Part shown: one piece after another, positions 1-8,829 of the stretch
Layout: each line of letters begins with the position of its first letter
Numbering within the stretch: the first letter of the stretch is position 1
NCBI GenBank assembly: GCA_002897735.1
Contig: BDTW01000042.1
Location: forward strand, 44,133 to 108,132
Direction of reading: 5' to 3'
Source: a bacterium BMS3Bbin13
Lineage (GTDB): Bacteria; Pseudomonadota; Gammaproteobacteria; 21-64-14
DNA length: 64,000 bases
The notes under the pieces: generated by a model
Database searches by the model: none
Seen by the model: only the letters and a program-made list of their open reading frames with translations
What the model was told of the DNA's origin: nothing
Program-made: the position numbers and the translations under genes

Positions 1-1
1 C

Positions 2-2674
2 CATGCCGTACGGGTTCAATCGGAGCTGCTGCGGGCCAATCGACGGCTGACCTGGATGGCGCTGTCCGACACCCTGACCGGCCTGCCCAACCGTTGCGCC
101 CTCCTGCAAAAGTTGCCCGAGGCCATGGCCCGCACCCGGCGGGATCAGCGTCTGCTCGCCGTCTGCATGATGGATCTGGACGACTTCAAGTCCGTCAACG
201 ACGCCCATGGTCATGTGGGCGGCGACCAGGTGCTCCGCGAGATCGCCCATCGCCTGCAAGGGGCGACGCGGGAAACCGACACCGTCGTCCGACTGAGCGG
301 CGATGAGTTTGTGCTGCTCCTGGAGGGCATCGAGCGCATGGACGATCTGGAGCAAATCCTGGAACGGGTCCATGTCGCCATCATGGCACCGATCACCCTG
401 GAGAACGGGGGGCGTGCTCAGATCCAGGCCAGTCTGGGGCTTGCGTTCTACCCCTTGGCCAAGGGAGGAGCAACATCCGACGGACTTCTGCGTCTGGCCG
501 ACCAGGCCCTGTACCGGGCCAAGGCCCACAAGGGGAGGCGGACGCAGTGGTGGATATTGGCCGGTGATGTGGAGAAGCCGGAGGCGGTGGAGTGGGGGGG
601 GGAGTCGAAGGTGGAGACCGTGCCCGCCTACGGGGCGGAAGCGGCGCGGCGCCTCGTCTCGTTGCGTGCCCTGCTCGGTGCCGTGACCGAGCGTTTTATC
701 GGGCTCTTCTACGCCGGGCTTGCCCGCGAGTCGGTGACGGCGATGATCCTCGATGCGCTCCCCCCGGGGGATCTCGGCCGCCTCAAGGCGAAGCAGTGCG
801 AGCATCTCAATTTCATCACCAACCCCGTGCTCGAGGAGTCGGCCCACCGCGAGGCCGCCCGGCGCCTCGGGCGGGCTCATGCCGCCGTGGGCGTGGATCG
901 TCCCTGGCTGATTCAGAGCTACGGGCTGTGGATGGATGCGCTGCCGAGCGTGTTCGCGCGCGAGCCGTTGCGGCTGCGCCTCGCACAGCCGGTGCTCGCC
1001 CGGCGCATGGCTCTGGAGGTCGAATTCGAACTCGAAGGCTACGCCGAGGTCGACTGCTCCCTCGATCGGGTCCACGGTGCGATCGAGGATCTTGCCTGGC
1101 ACGCCGAGCAATACACCGACCTGATCGAAGGGGCCGTCCTTGCCCTGCTCGGGCTCGAGCAGGTCGCGGCGGCCACCATCGCCCGCCCCGACGCCGAGGG
1201 TGTATTGCAATACGAAGCGATCGCGGGCGAGCCCTTCCGGTGCTATCTCGAACAACTCAAGGCGGGCAAGACTTTGCCCATCCGGATTGATTTCGAACCC
1301 CCCGAAGGTCGGGGCACAAGCTATGAGGCTTGGCACAGCGGCGAAATTCAGCACGTGTTGCATTACGCCACCGATCCCCGCGTTGTCCCCTGGCGGGAGG
1401 TGGCTTCGGGTTTGGGCATTCGCTCCTCGGCGGCGGTACCGCTTCGCATCGGGGGTGCCCCGGTGGCGCTGCTCCTGATCTTTTCACGCTATGCCGGGGG
1501 CTATACCGGTTCGGCGCAACGGGCGCTGCTCGAGCATCTGCAACGGGTGCTCTCGCTCGGCCTCGAACGCTTGCGCCAAGCCCCCCGGGTGCAGGCCGCG
1601 CCCGAGCGGCGACGATACCGGCACCTCCTCGCCTCGGGGGGGCTCGAGATGTTCTACCAACCGGTGGTGGATCTCAAGCATGGGGAGTTGGTCAAGGTCG
1701 AAGCGCTTGCGCGGCTGCACGAGGACGATGCGTGGTTCACCCCGGATCGGTTTCTGCCCGCCTTCGGCCACGAGGACCTCTACGCCCTGTATCGGCTCGG
1801 TCTTGACCAGGCCCTTCAAGCCCTCGATTCATGGCGGGCACCGGGCCTCGTAGTCGACGTGAGCCTCAATCTGCCGCCGCGGGGATTGAGCGAACCGCGG
1901 TACCTCGAGGCGACTCGACAGGCGCTTGCCGCTCACCCCCTGCCCGCGGGGCGTCACCTCTCGGTGGAGATCCTGGAAACCGAAGAGCTGCAGCAGTCCG
2001 CCTCCGTCGGGTCGATGCTCGCACCGTGGCGCGAACTGGGGGTACAGTTCGCCCAGGACGATCTGGGCAGCGGTCACTCGAGCTTGGTCCGTCTGCGCCG
2101 GATCTGCTTCGAGGAGATCAAAATCGATCGGGGATTGGTGCGAGGGGTCGCGGCCGATCCGTTGCGGGTGCTCAGGTTCATCGCGCGCCTGACCGACCTC
2201 GCCCAAGAGGCGGGTGCGCGGGTGGTGGTCGAGGGGCTGGAAAGCTTGGGGCTCATCGAGGCGGCGGCGATCCTCGGGGCCGACCTCGGCCAAGGCTATG
2301 CGATCGCCCGCCCGCTTGCCGCCGGGGATCTCCTCGCCTGGGCCGGGACACACCCGCCGCTTGCGATCGACCCCGCGCGGCCCCGCACCGCCCTCGGAGT
2401 CCTGGCGGAATCGATCCGTTGGGAACAACGTCTCGCGGCGGTGTCCGCCTGGCCGGAGATCCTTCGTCAGCTCGCCGCCCGACCATGCGCCGAGGGCTGC
2501 TACCTGCACGAGCGGGGGCTGGAAGCTTCCCCGCTGGGCGAGGCCCATGAGGCGATGCACATTGAAATCGCGCGGGACGGAAACCTTCAGAGCCCGGCCT
2601 ACCGGAACCTGCACGAGCGGCATCTGGCGCTGCTGGTCGAGCGGGCGACCGAGGGGGAGAATGGGGCGGATTGA
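2..2674 (+). CDS. c-di-GMP signalling protein, GGDEF / globin-like / GAF / EAL, 5' end outside window
   Basis: This is a bifunctional c-di-GMP enzyme truncated at its N-terminus. The frame is open to the window edge and reads a helical linker into the usual GGDEF entry (DTLTGLPNR), so the Met at 56 is not the true start. Numbered from that Met: GGDEF domain about 1-165 with active-site variant RLSGDEF and an RETD inhibitory site five residues upstream; a globin-coupled-sensor-like helical region about 190-345 with LGRAHAAVGV, where the His matches the proximal haem ligand of that family; a GAF domain about 350-505; an EAL domain about 520-765; then about 100 unassigned residues. EAL residues look intact (KVEALAR, QDDLGSGHSSL, KIDRG, VVVEGLE), so phosphodiesterase activity is likely. 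Whether the SGDEF cyclase site is active is unclear. Haem binding is inferred from one motif. Cytoplasmic unless the missing N-terminus carries membrane segments. Confidence 0.9.
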   Translation, partial: HAVRVQSELLRANRRLTWMALSDTLTGLPNRCALLQKLPEAMARTRRDQRLLAVCMMDLDDFKSVNDAHGHVGGDQVLREIAHRLQGATRETDTVVRLSGDEFVLLLEGIERMDDLEQILERVHVAIMAPITLENGGRAQIQASLGLAFYPLAKGGATSDGLLRLADQALYRAKAHKGRRTQWWILAGDVEKPEAVEWGGESKVETVPAYGAEAARRLVSLRALLGAVTERFIGLFYAGLARESVTAMILDALPPGDLGRLKAKQCEHLNFITNPVLEESAHREAARRLGRAHAAVGVDRPWLIQSYGLWMDALPSVFAREPLRLRLAQPVLARRMALEVEFELEGYAEVDCSLDRVHGAIEDLAWHAEQYTDLIEGAVLALLGLEQVAAATIARPDAEGVLQYEAIAGEPFRCYLEQLKAGKTLPIRIDFEPPEGRGTSYEAWHSGEIQHVLHYATDPRVVPWREVASGLGIRSSAAVPLRIGGAPVALLLIFSRYAGGYTGSAQRALLEHLQRVLSLGLERLRQAPRVQAAPERRRYRHLLASGGLEMFYQPVVDLKHGELVKVEALARLHEDDAWFTPDRFLPAFGHEDLYALYRLGLDQALQALDSWRAPGLVVDVSLNLPPRGLSEPRYLEATRQALAAHPLPAGRHLSVEILETEELQQSASVGSMLAPWRELGVQFAQDDLGSGHSSLVRLRRICFEEIKIDRGLVRGVAADPLRVLRFIARLTDLAQEAGARVVVEGLESLGLIEAAAILGADLGQGYAIARPLAAGDLLAWAGTHPPLAIDPARPRTALGVLAESIRWEQRLAAVSAWPEILRQLAARPCAEGCYLHERGLEASPLGEAHEAMHIEIARDGNLQSPAYRNLHERHLALLVERATEGENGAD

Positions 2675-2783
2675 GGCCCGGGTGCAACGGGATGCGAAGA
2701 TCGAGTCTCCCGCCGGCGTCATCGATGGCGGCGAGGATCCGCACGGGGTCGGCGGTGGCCCGACCTTCCGTAACCTATTGTTT

Positions 2784-2858
2784 TGGTGGGCGATGCTGGG
2801 ATCGAACCAGCGACCCCTGCCGTGTGAAGGCAGTGCTCTCCCGCTGAGCTAATCGCCC
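2784..2858 (-). tRNA. tRNA-Val (anticodon CAC)
   Basis: The minus strand folds as a full 75-nt cloverleaf. The acceptor stem is GGGCGAT/ATCGCCC, the anticodon stem CTGCC/GGCAG encloses TTCACAC, and the T arm carries GGTTCGATCC. The terminal CCA is encoded. Anticodon CAC reads GUG (valine). Confidence 0.97.
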
Positions 2859-2961
2859 GCTTTATTCCTCGACAACCGATCGCGCACTGCTTGCCGGAAC
2901 CCGGTCGAGTGGCAGCCATGCCGGACGATGGTTGCCGCCGTATGCCGTTTCGCTGTTGCGC

Positions 2962-2990
2962 ATTCTACTACGTCCGGCCGCGGCGTCCAG
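2962..2990 (-). promoter_or_regulatory. Candidate promoter for tRNA-Val
   Basis: On the minus strand CTGGAC (2990-2985), 17 bp and TAGAAT (2967-2962) form a sigma70-like promoter about 100 nt upstream of the mature tRNA. The -10 is followed by GCGC, like the GC-rich discriminators of stable-RNA promoters. The remainder of the gene-free stretch 2859-3222 shows nothing else clear. Confidence 0.4.
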
Positions 2991-3222
2991 CGGACCGAGT
3001 CGGTAGCTTCTCGCGTCCCGCGCCGGGCGGGTGTTGTGCGGGAATCGGTGCGCGTAGCGTGGCGCGCCGCCGGCGCCCGGCTGGGCGGCGTCCACCTCGA
3101 GGCGCCACGGCCAAAGCCCCGGGGTCTGCGGGACTTCGCCTTCCCGACGCCGGGCCATGGGCGGCGGGATGTCTGCGGTACCTGCCGTGGGACCGTCCGC
3201 ACCGCTTTCCGGCGGCCGCGAG

Positions 3223-4521
3223 TTACCGGGGGCGCGCGGCACGCAGCATTTTCCGCAAGCGCAGGAACGTGAACAGATGACCCCGGGCGCGGCGCAGCGG
3301 CGGCAGCTCGATGGATACCGCCTCTTTTCCCCCTCGCAGCAGGCGGCGTAGCGATTCCAGCGCCGCACCGCGTACGCGCCGGCGCGGATCCTTCAGCGCC
3401 AGGCCGACCAAGGCACCGAGCGCCTCGGGCGTGTGGAGTCCGCCGAGGACGTCCGCCAGCGTCGCCCGCACCCCCGGATCCGGATGCCGGATCAAGCCGA
3501 TCACGTTGGATACGGCGGTCGTATCATGTACGCCGCGCAACGCCCGGATCGTGACGATCGCGGGCAGCTCGTACACGGCCGCACGGAGCATGTTCCGCCG
3601 AGGCGCATCGGCATTGAGGAACAGCACGCGCAGCAGCCAGGCGCGCTCGGCAGGCCCCACGGGGAGGCGGTCCCCATAGAGGTCGGTTATCCACTCGCGT
3701 CGGAGTTCGCTCAGCACTGCGTCGAGACAAACCCCCGGATACTTCTCGACGACCGCTTGGCACTCGAGCCTGAGTTGGCTTGTGGGACAGAGCGCGCCAC
3801 GGACGAGCGCACGGGCTTCCGCCGGAAGCGGTGCGCTACCGCGCAGCCAGGTCAACCCCAATGCCGCGGTAGAGCGCAGCAAGGGATGCGGGTCGTGCCG
3901 GAGGCGTTGCAGCGCCGGAACCGCATCGGGGTCGCCGATCGTGGCGAGGGCGATTGCCGTCATGAGACGACGGTGCGTCGCTTGGCCGAACGTCGCGCTT
4001 GCGGGTTCGGCCAGGGCAATCGTGAGTGCCGGGACCGCCGACGCACCGAAGCGCACGAGCGCTTCGAAGGCCGCCGAGCCGAGCATGCCGTCGCCGAGTG
4101 CGCCCGCAAGCTCGGGGATCAAACTCAGCATGCCCCGCTCCGCGGCGGCCGCGGCGGCCGCGGGGAGGCGTTCCTCCAGCAGGCCGAGGGAAACGAGTTC
4201 GTCGAGCGGCAAATAGCTCCGCCGTGTAAGCCGGCGCAAGGCCTCGTTCTTGACCACGTACTCGGCCTGCGCGTACTGGGGATGCAGCGAGCGCAACGAA
4301 TGGGCCCGCACGCCCCGGTCGAGCGCAGCCAGCGCCGCGGGCGTGCCGATGGCGTCCAGCATGCAGACCGCGAAGAGTCGGGCTTGGGGCGAAGGCTGCG
4401 TGGGGCCGGCGAGGAAATCCGCGAGCGCCGGTACGGCGCGGGCGCCCAGCAGTAGGATCTCCTCCGCGGCGTGTTCGTGGTCGGCCACGTTCTCGATCAA
4501 CTTTTGCAGCCGAACGTCCAT
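3223..4521 (-). CDS. HEAT-repeat protein
   Basis: A 432-residue alpha-solenoid protein. Repeating 30-35 residue helical pairs with the HEAT pattern run through most of it, for example AIGTPAALAALDRG, AIGDPDAVPALQRLRHDP and IRHPDPGVRATLADVLGGLHTPEALGALVGLALKDP. No signal peptide, membrane segment or catalytic motif is visible, so it is probably a cytoplasmic scaffold or interaction protein. It is the last gene of a minus-strand operon: its start lies 6 bp after the stop of the VIT-like gene, itself just after the DUF211 gene. The context hints at a role linked to metal handling, but this is inference. Related HEAT proteins include phycobilin-lyase-like folds; no such chemistry is suggested here. 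Confidence 0.85.
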   Translation of the reverse strand: MDVRLQKLIENVADHEHAAEEILLLGARAVPALADFLAGPTQPSPQARLFAVCMLDAIGTPAALAALDRGVRAHSLRSLHPQYAQAEYVVKNEALRRLTRRSYLPLDELVSLGLLEERLPAAAAAAAERGMLSLIPELAGALGDGMLGSAAFEALVRFGASAVPALTIALAEPASATFGQATHRRLMTAIALATIGDPDAVPALQRLRHDPHPLLRSTAALGLTWLRGSAPLPAEARALVRGALCPTSQLRLECQAVVEKYPGVCLDAVLSELRREWITDLYGDRLPVGPAERAWLLRVLFLNADAPRRNMLRAAVYELPAIVTIRALRGVHDTTAVSNVIGLIRHPDPGVRATLADVLGGLHTPEALGALVGLALKDPRRRVRGAALESLRRLLRGGKEAVSIELPPLRRARGHLFTFLRLRKMLRAARPR

Positions 4522-4527
4522 CTCCTC

Positions 4528-5055
4528 TCAAACGATGTGCAGCCATACCCCGACGATGCCCATGACGACACCGCCGCCGGCCATCCACAAGGCCCAGCGC
4601 ACCATCCCGCCGTGCACGGCCCGTGCCAGCAGGGCGCCGAGCACGCCGAGCGCAACGACGGCCACCCCGAGGCCCAGCATGCGCACCGGCCGCGGCGCCA
4701 GCATTCCCACCGCGAGCGGGAGCAGTGAGCCGAGGAAGGCGCAGCCGCCCGAGACGAGAGCGGCACCGGCGGACGCGCGCAACGCCCGAGCGCCCTGGCG
4801 CGACTCGATGAGGCGGCCGTGTTCGCCCATATTCAGCATGAACTCAGCGCGGGCCAAATCCCCTCTCGCCTGGGCATATTCCGCAACGAACAGCATGAAG
4901 ATGCCGGCGATTCCCGCAGCCGCTGCAATCCGTAGCGCCAGCGTCGGCGTTATCGCTTCGCCGGAGTCCACCAAGCGCCCCGCCGCGAGCGTGAGCGTGT
5001 TCAGGATACCGTCGGAGAACCCAAGTGCCACCGGCAACAATGCGAACGGTTTCAT
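4528..5055 (-). CDS. VIT1/CCC1-like membrane protein (possible Fe/Mn transporter)
   Basis: A 175-residue integral membrane protein with about five hydrophobic segments. It opens with VALGFSDGILNTLTLAAG, matching the first helix of VIT1/CCC1 proteins (G-x-x-DG-x-x-N). A following charged stretch (EYAQARGDLARAEFMLNMGEHGRLIE) occupies the position of the family's cytoplasmic metal-binding region, but is short. Known members move Fe2+ or Mn2+ out of the cytosol. The protein is at the small end of the family, so transport of a specific metal is not proven. It is the middle gene of the DUF211-VIT-HEAT operon, 21 bp after DUF211 and 6 bp before the HEAT gene. No clear Shine-Dalgarno precedes the ATG; coupling to DUF211 is likely. 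Confidence 0.75.
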   Translation of the reverse strand: MKPFALLPVALGFSDGILNTLTLAAGRLVDSGEAITPTLALRIAAAAGIAGIFMLFVAEYAQARGDLARAEFMLNMGEHGRLIESRQGARALRASAGAALVSGGCAFLGSLLPLAVGMLAPRPVRMLGLGVAVVALGVLGALLARAVHGGMVRWALWMAGGGVVMGIVGVWLHIV

Positions 5056-5076
5056 CGTTCGACTGCGGCCGGCCGA

Positions 5077-5361
5077 TCAGCGGGTGCGGGGAACACGCTC
5101 GACGATGCGTGCGCCGGCCACGATCTCGTCGGTGCTGTGCACCGCTGCGCCGGTGTGCCCGATGGCATCGATCAGCGCATCGTAGTCGATGCCGTCGCCC
5201 TCCACGGTGACTTGCAGTCCCACCGTCTCCTCGTCGATCTCCGTGGTGGTGATGTTGACGCCCTCCACCCCCGCCACCCCTTCGATGGCCTCCGCGATGT
5301 CGACCAGCTCCGGACCGCCGCGCGCCTTGTCCACATCCAGCATGACCCTGCGTACGTTCAC
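5077..5361 (-). CDS. DUF211 family protein
   Basis: A 94-residue small alpha/beta protein. The sequence [12 protein letters not shown]...[52 protein letters not shown] has the hallmarks of DUF211, a ferredoxin-fold family best known from archaea and scattered in bacteria, with no established function. The GTG start is chosen because GAGGAG lies 8 bp upstream and the family's first strand begins immediately; the longer track ORF adds a non-homologous leader. It is the first gene of the operon with the VIT-like and HEAT-repeat genes. DUF211 resembles regulatory ligand-binding domains, so a sensor role for the transporter is possible but unproven. Confidence 0.8.
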   Translation of the reverse strand: MNVRRVMLDVDKARGGPELVDIAEAIEGVAGVEGVNITTTEIDEETVGLQVTVEGDGIDYDALIDAIGHTGAAVHSTDEIVAGARIVERVPRTR

Positions 5362-5851
5362 CCAGCATGCTCCTCTTCCCGCCGGTTGCGTCCGGCCCGA
5401 CTCGGGGTCGATCGCAGGAGCCCGGCTTCCCGCCGGCGTTGCGACCACGCCGATCTTACACGTGCCGCCGCGAACACCACCCGCAGTCACAAGACACGCC
5501 GCCAACCATTCCGAAGCAAGTGTACGGCAGCCCGAAGGCCGCGCCCAGCCCGCCCGTGGCATGAGTGTCGACGTGGTCTGCGCTTCCCCTCGCGGAATGG
5601 GGCGTTGTCGACATCATGTGGATCGGCCTTCCGATCTATCGCAACTATCGTCTTGCGGGCGGCGTACGATGCCGTGCGCGACGGTGTTCTCCTGCCGAGC
5701 CGATCGCCCGGGTCCGGGACGGGATGCCGGAGTGTCGCCCGGCCCGGGCCGATTTCCGCACCATGCGCCGCACTCTGGTACAATCCCGCGCTTGTCCGCA
5801 GCCCAAAACCGCCGATCCGGCCAGACCCCCAGAGAACCCCGGCGAGACCCA
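5362..5851. other. Divergent intergenic region between the DUF211 operon and gltX
   Basis: No convincing gene is seen. ORFs here lack ribosome sites and run through both neighbours' start regions. A TACAAT hexamer at 5779-5784, about 70 bp before gltX, is a plausible -10 element, but no good -35 accompanies it at 17 bp. Confidence 0.4.
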
Positions 5852-7288
5852 ATGTCATTCTCCCCGCCTCCCAGGACCCGCTTCGCTCCCAGCCCTACCG
5901 GTTACCTGCACATCGGCGGGGTGCGTACGGCGCTGTTTTCGTGGCTGCACGCGCGCCGCCACGGCGGCGTCTTCGTCCTGCGGATCGAGGACACCGACCG
6001 CGAGCGCTCGACCGAGGCCTCGGTGAACGTAATCCTCGAGGGGATGCGCTGGCTGGACCTGGGCTGGGACGAGGGCCCGTACTTCCAGACCCGGCGCTTC
6101 GACCGCTATCGGGAGATCCTCGAGCGGCTGCTCGAGGAAGGCAAGGCCTACCGCTGCTACTGTTCCCGTGAGCGGCTCGAGACACTGCGCGCCGGGCAGA
6201 TGGCGCGCAAGGAGAAGCCGCGCTACGACGGGCTCTGCCGCGACCGGCGCGACCCGCCGCCGGAGGGCGCCGCCCACGTGGTGCGCTTCCGCAACCCCGC
6301 CGACGGCGTGGTGATGGTCGACGATCTGATCCGCGGGCGCGTGGCGTTTCAGAATCGGGAACTGGACGATCTCATCATCGCGCGTGCCGACGGCACCCCG
6401 ACCTACAACTTCACCGTGGTGGTCGACGACCACGATATGGGTATCACGCATGTGATCCGCGGCGACGATCATCTCAACAACACGCCGCGCCAGATCAACA
6501 TCCTGCGCGCCCTCGAGGCGCAGCCGCCGGTCTATGCGCACGTGCCGATGATCCTGGGTCCGGACGGCAAGCGCCTTTCCAAGCGCCACGGGGCCGTGAG
6601 CGTGCTCCAGTACCGCGACGAGGGCTACCTGCCCGAGGCCTTGCTCAACTACCTCGTGCGGCTCGGCTGGTCGCACGGCGACCAGGAGGTATTCTCGCGC
6701 GAGGAGATGATCCGCCTCTTCGATATCCGCGAAGTCAACAAGGCCGCCTCCATCTTCAACCCCGACAAGCTCCTGTGGCTCAACCAGCACTACCTGAAGA
6801 CCCTGGAGCCGGCCGTGGTGGCCCGCCACCTCGCTTGGCACCTGCAGCGCCTCGACCTCGATCCGGCTGCGGGCCCGCCCCTCGAAGAGGTCGTTCTGGC
6901 CCAGCGCGAGCGCGCCAAGACCCTGCAGGAGATGGCCCGCAACAGCGCGTTCCTGTTTCGCGAGCCGGAAGGCTACGACGAGAAGGCCGCCGACAAGCAC
7001 CTCGGTGAGGCCCAGCGCCCGATCCTCACCGCCCTGCGCGCCGCGCTTGCGGAACTCGACCCCTGGACCCCGGAGGCCGTGCACGCCACCGTCGGCGGGG
7101 TGGCCGAGGCCGCCGGCCTCAAGCTGGGCAAGGTCGCCCAGCCGCTGCGCGTGGCGCTCACCGGGGGCACGGTATCGCCCCCGATCGACGTTACGGTATA
7201 CTTGCTCGGACGCGATCGGACCCTCGCCCGCATCGCGCGGGCGTTAGGTGCCGGGCCGGGAGCCGGGCGGAGTGGGGTAACTCATTGA
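5852..7288 (+). CDS. gltX: Glutamate--tRNA ligase
   Basis: A class I aminoacyl-tRNA synthetase charging tRNA-Glu with glutamate. The 478 residues match the usual bacterial length. The HIGH-type signature is [15 protein letters not shown] near residue 20, and the KMSKS-type signature is GKRLSKRHG near residue 245. [21 protein letters not shown] is also family-typical. The track ORF begins far upstream; ATG at 5852 is chosen because [17 protein letters not shown] is where GluRS homology starts. Downstream lie tRNA-Ala and tRNA-Glu, the latter the enzyme's own substrate; their promoter overlaps the gltX stop codon. No glutaminyl-tRNA synthetase is seen in the window, so whether this enzyme is discriminating cannot be judged. 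Confidence 0.97.
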   Translation: MSFSPPPRTRFAPSPTGYLHIGGVRTALFSWLHARRHGGVFVLRIEDTDRERSTEASVNVILEGMRWLDLGWDEGPYFQTRRFDRYREILERLLEEGKAYRCYCSRERLETLRAGQMARKEKPRYDGLCRDRRDPPPEGAAHVVRFRNPADGVVMVDDLIRGRVAFQNRELDDLIIARADGTPTYNFTVVVDDHDMGITHVIRGDDHLNNTPRQINILRALEAQPPVYAHVPMILGPDGKRLSKRHGAVSVLQYRDEGYLPEALLNYLVRLGWSHGDQEVFSREEMIRLFDIREVNKAASIFNPDKLLWLNQHYLKTLEPAVVARHLAWHLQRLDLDPAAGPPLEEVVLAQRERAKTLQEMARNSAFLFREPEGYDEKAADKHLGEAQRPILTALRAALAELDPWTPEAVHATVGGVAEAAGLKLGKVAQPLRVALTGGTVSPPIDVTVYLLGRDRTLARIARALGAGPGAGRSGVTH

Positions 7289-7313
7289 CATGGAACGGTT
7301 CCCGTCGTAAAGT
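7285..7313 (+). promoter_or_regulatory. Strong promoter for tRNA-Ala/tRNA-Glu
   Basis: A perfect -35 (TTGACA, 7285-7290) and TAAAGT (7308-7313) are separated by exactly 17 bp. The -35 overlaps the gltX stop codon. The TCGCGGC discriminator is GC-rich, as in stable-RNA promoters. The mature tRNA-Ala begins 21 bp downstream of the -10. Confidence 0.75.
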
Positions 7314-7334
7314 TCGCGGCTCGTTTTTGTTCAC

Positions 7335-7410
<76 letters not shown>

Positions 7411-7424
7411 AGTCCAACGAGGCC

Positions 7425-7446
7425 GGGCTCTCAGCCCTGATTTTTT
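7425..7446 (+). terminator. Weak hairpin plus T-run between the two tRNA genes
   Basis: GGGCT-CTC-AGCCC is followed by TGA and six T residues. The stem is only 5 bp, so it may act as a partial terminator or as a processing signal between tRNA-Ala and tRNA-Glu. Confidence 0.35.
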
Positions 7447-7455
7447 CCGGTATCC

Positions 7456-7532
7456 GTCCCCATCGTCTAGCTGGCCCAGGACACCGCCCTTTCACGGCGG
7501 CAACAGGGGTTCGAATCCCCTTGGGGACGCCA
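7456..7532 (+). tRNA. tRNA-Glu (anticodon TTC)
   Basis: A 77-nt cloverleaf that closely follows the classical tRNA-Glu sequence. The acceptor stem is GTCCCCA/TGGGGAC and the anticodon stem CCGCC/GGCGG encloses CTTTCAC. CCA is encoded. Anticodon TTC reads GAA/GAG (glutamate). It sits one tRNA downstream of gltX. Confidence 0.97.
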
Positions 7533-7540
7533 GTACCACA

Positions 7541-7757
7541 CGGGGTCAGGCTTGACTTATGGGTATTTGCAGAGCTTCCTTCCAATGCTTTCAACCCGTT
7601 CATCGATCCCGGACTTCCAAGCTTGCCGCTTATCCAATCGGCCGGTGGCTTGATTGAACCCGGGCCTTCCCGCCCCGGGTGCGTAGCCGGATCGGTCAGG
7701 GGTTCGGCCTTCCGTTGCCCGGGACAATGAATACCCATATGTCAAGCCTGACCCGGT
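7541..7757. repeat. Non-coding element with 27-bp terminal inverted repeats
   Basis: CGGGGTCAGGCTTGACTTAT followed by GGGTATT at the left end (7541-7567) is matched, with about two mismatches, by the reverse complement of 7730-7757. About 160 bp lie between with no credible ORF. The layout resembles a MITE or another element mobilised in trans; the GGGTCAGG-type end resembles repeats often seen near single-strand (Y1) transposases, but that link is from memory. It lies 8 bp after tRNA-Glu and 20 bp from the SWIM/SNF2 cassette. A 12-bp match to one end (CACCGGGTCAGG) recurs at 45387-45398. Confidence 0.7.
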
Positions 7758-7777
7758 GCCTCCCGGTGCCCCCCGGA

Positions 7778-8815
7778 TCATTTCCGTGACCATGCCCGGG
7801 TGAGCGCCGTCAGCGTTCGCTTCTGAAGTTTGAGCTTGCCGCGTTTGGTTTCCCAGTTTGCGACGGTCTGTGAGCTTACGTTCAGCAGGCCCGCGAACTG
7901 GGGGCGCGTCATGGCGAACTGTTTGCGCAGCCGGGCCACCGCCGCGCCGGTAGGAGTAAAAGCCCTCTTTCCCGGAGCCGCTTTTGCGTTGCGGACCTTG
8001 GGTTTCCCGCTTCTTCCCGCCGTATTCTTCTTGGACGATTTTTGCTCGTTCGAGCGGCGTGCGGTTTTCCGCGGCGCTGTTTCTCCTCTTTTCTCCGGCG
8101 GAGTCGTGTCCTCGATATCGATACCGAACACATTCGAGAGATCCTGGTTCGCGAGCCGCCGTCGTTTCCCCCGCCCGGCGGTCGCCACCCGCATATCCAG
8201 ATCCGCCGAGATGAGTTCTAGGTGATCGACCTTGCGCAGCACGAAGAGCAGTTCCGGTTTTTCATCCAGGCGGGCGCCGACCCCGTACAGCACGGCGGCC
8301 ACATGCTTGCACATGACGGCCCAGTCGGGACAGTCGCAATGAAGCTTGATATCCCCGGGTTTGGGGAATAGCCCTTTTTCGGGCTCGGTCACGATTCCCA
8401 TCACGTGGTCGGAGAGGTGCCCCTGCAACAATTCCAACAGGGAGCCGATCCGGCCGGCGCATTGACTGCGTATGTTTTTCCACTTGTCCGGCGCCAGGGG
8501 GGCGATGCGGATGGCGACATTGTATAGCTCCGAACCGGAAACAATGGCCTCGACCTTTCCCTTCTTGATCGCCAAGTGACAGACCGAACCGTTACGGACG
8601 TAGGTCCGTCCGCGCGGCAGGCGGTTGGAGAAGTCGCTGAATCGTTCCAGGTGTTTGCACCAGGCCGCGCCCCAGAAGGTATGGGCGATCTTGCGGCCCC
8701 GGATCTCGATGGGTTCGATGTCCATGCCTTTGTTGTGCAGCTTTTTCATTTCCCCGGCCGTGTTGGCGCGTCGCCTTGCTACCGGCACATAGGGCCGCCA
8801 TCCATCGTAAGACAT
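7778..8815 (-). CDS. SWIM zinc-finger protein with C-terminal HTH
   Basis: A 345-residue protein with two recognisable modules. Around residues 160-185, LHCDCPDWAVMCKHVAAVLY is a SWIM zinc finger (CxC...CxH), a DNA- or protein-binding module. After a basic, low-complexity linker rich in Lys, Arg and Ser, the last 60 residues (VARLRKQFAMTRPQFAGLLNVSSQTVANWE) form an XRE-like helix-turn-helix. It is encoded directly after the SNF2 helicase with a 14-bp gap. SWIM proteins often accompany SNF2 helicases, so the two probably work as one DNA-targeting machine; the HTH would give sequence recognition. The fused HTH is unusual to my knowledge. Base composition looks less GC-rich than the neighbours, hinting at transfer. 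Confidence 0.85.
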   Translation of the reverse strand: MSYDGWRPYVPVARRRANTAGEMKKLHNKGMDIEPIEIRGRKIAHTFWGAAWCKHLERFSDFSNRLPRGRTYVRNGSVCHLAIKKGKVEAIVSGSELYNVAIRIAPLAPDKWKNIRSQCAGRIGSLLELLQGHLSDHVMGIVTEPEKGLFPKPGDIKLHCDCPDWAVMCKHVAAVLYGVGARLDEKPELLFVLRKVDHLELISADLDMRVATAGRGKRRRLANQDLSNVFGIDIEDTTPPEKRGETAPRKTARRSNEQKSSKKNTAGRSGKPKVRNAKAAPGKRAFTPTGAAVARLRKQFAMTRPQFAGLLNVSSQTVANWETKRGKLKLQKRTLTALTRAWSRK

Positions 8816-8829
8816 CGGCTATTCTCCCG

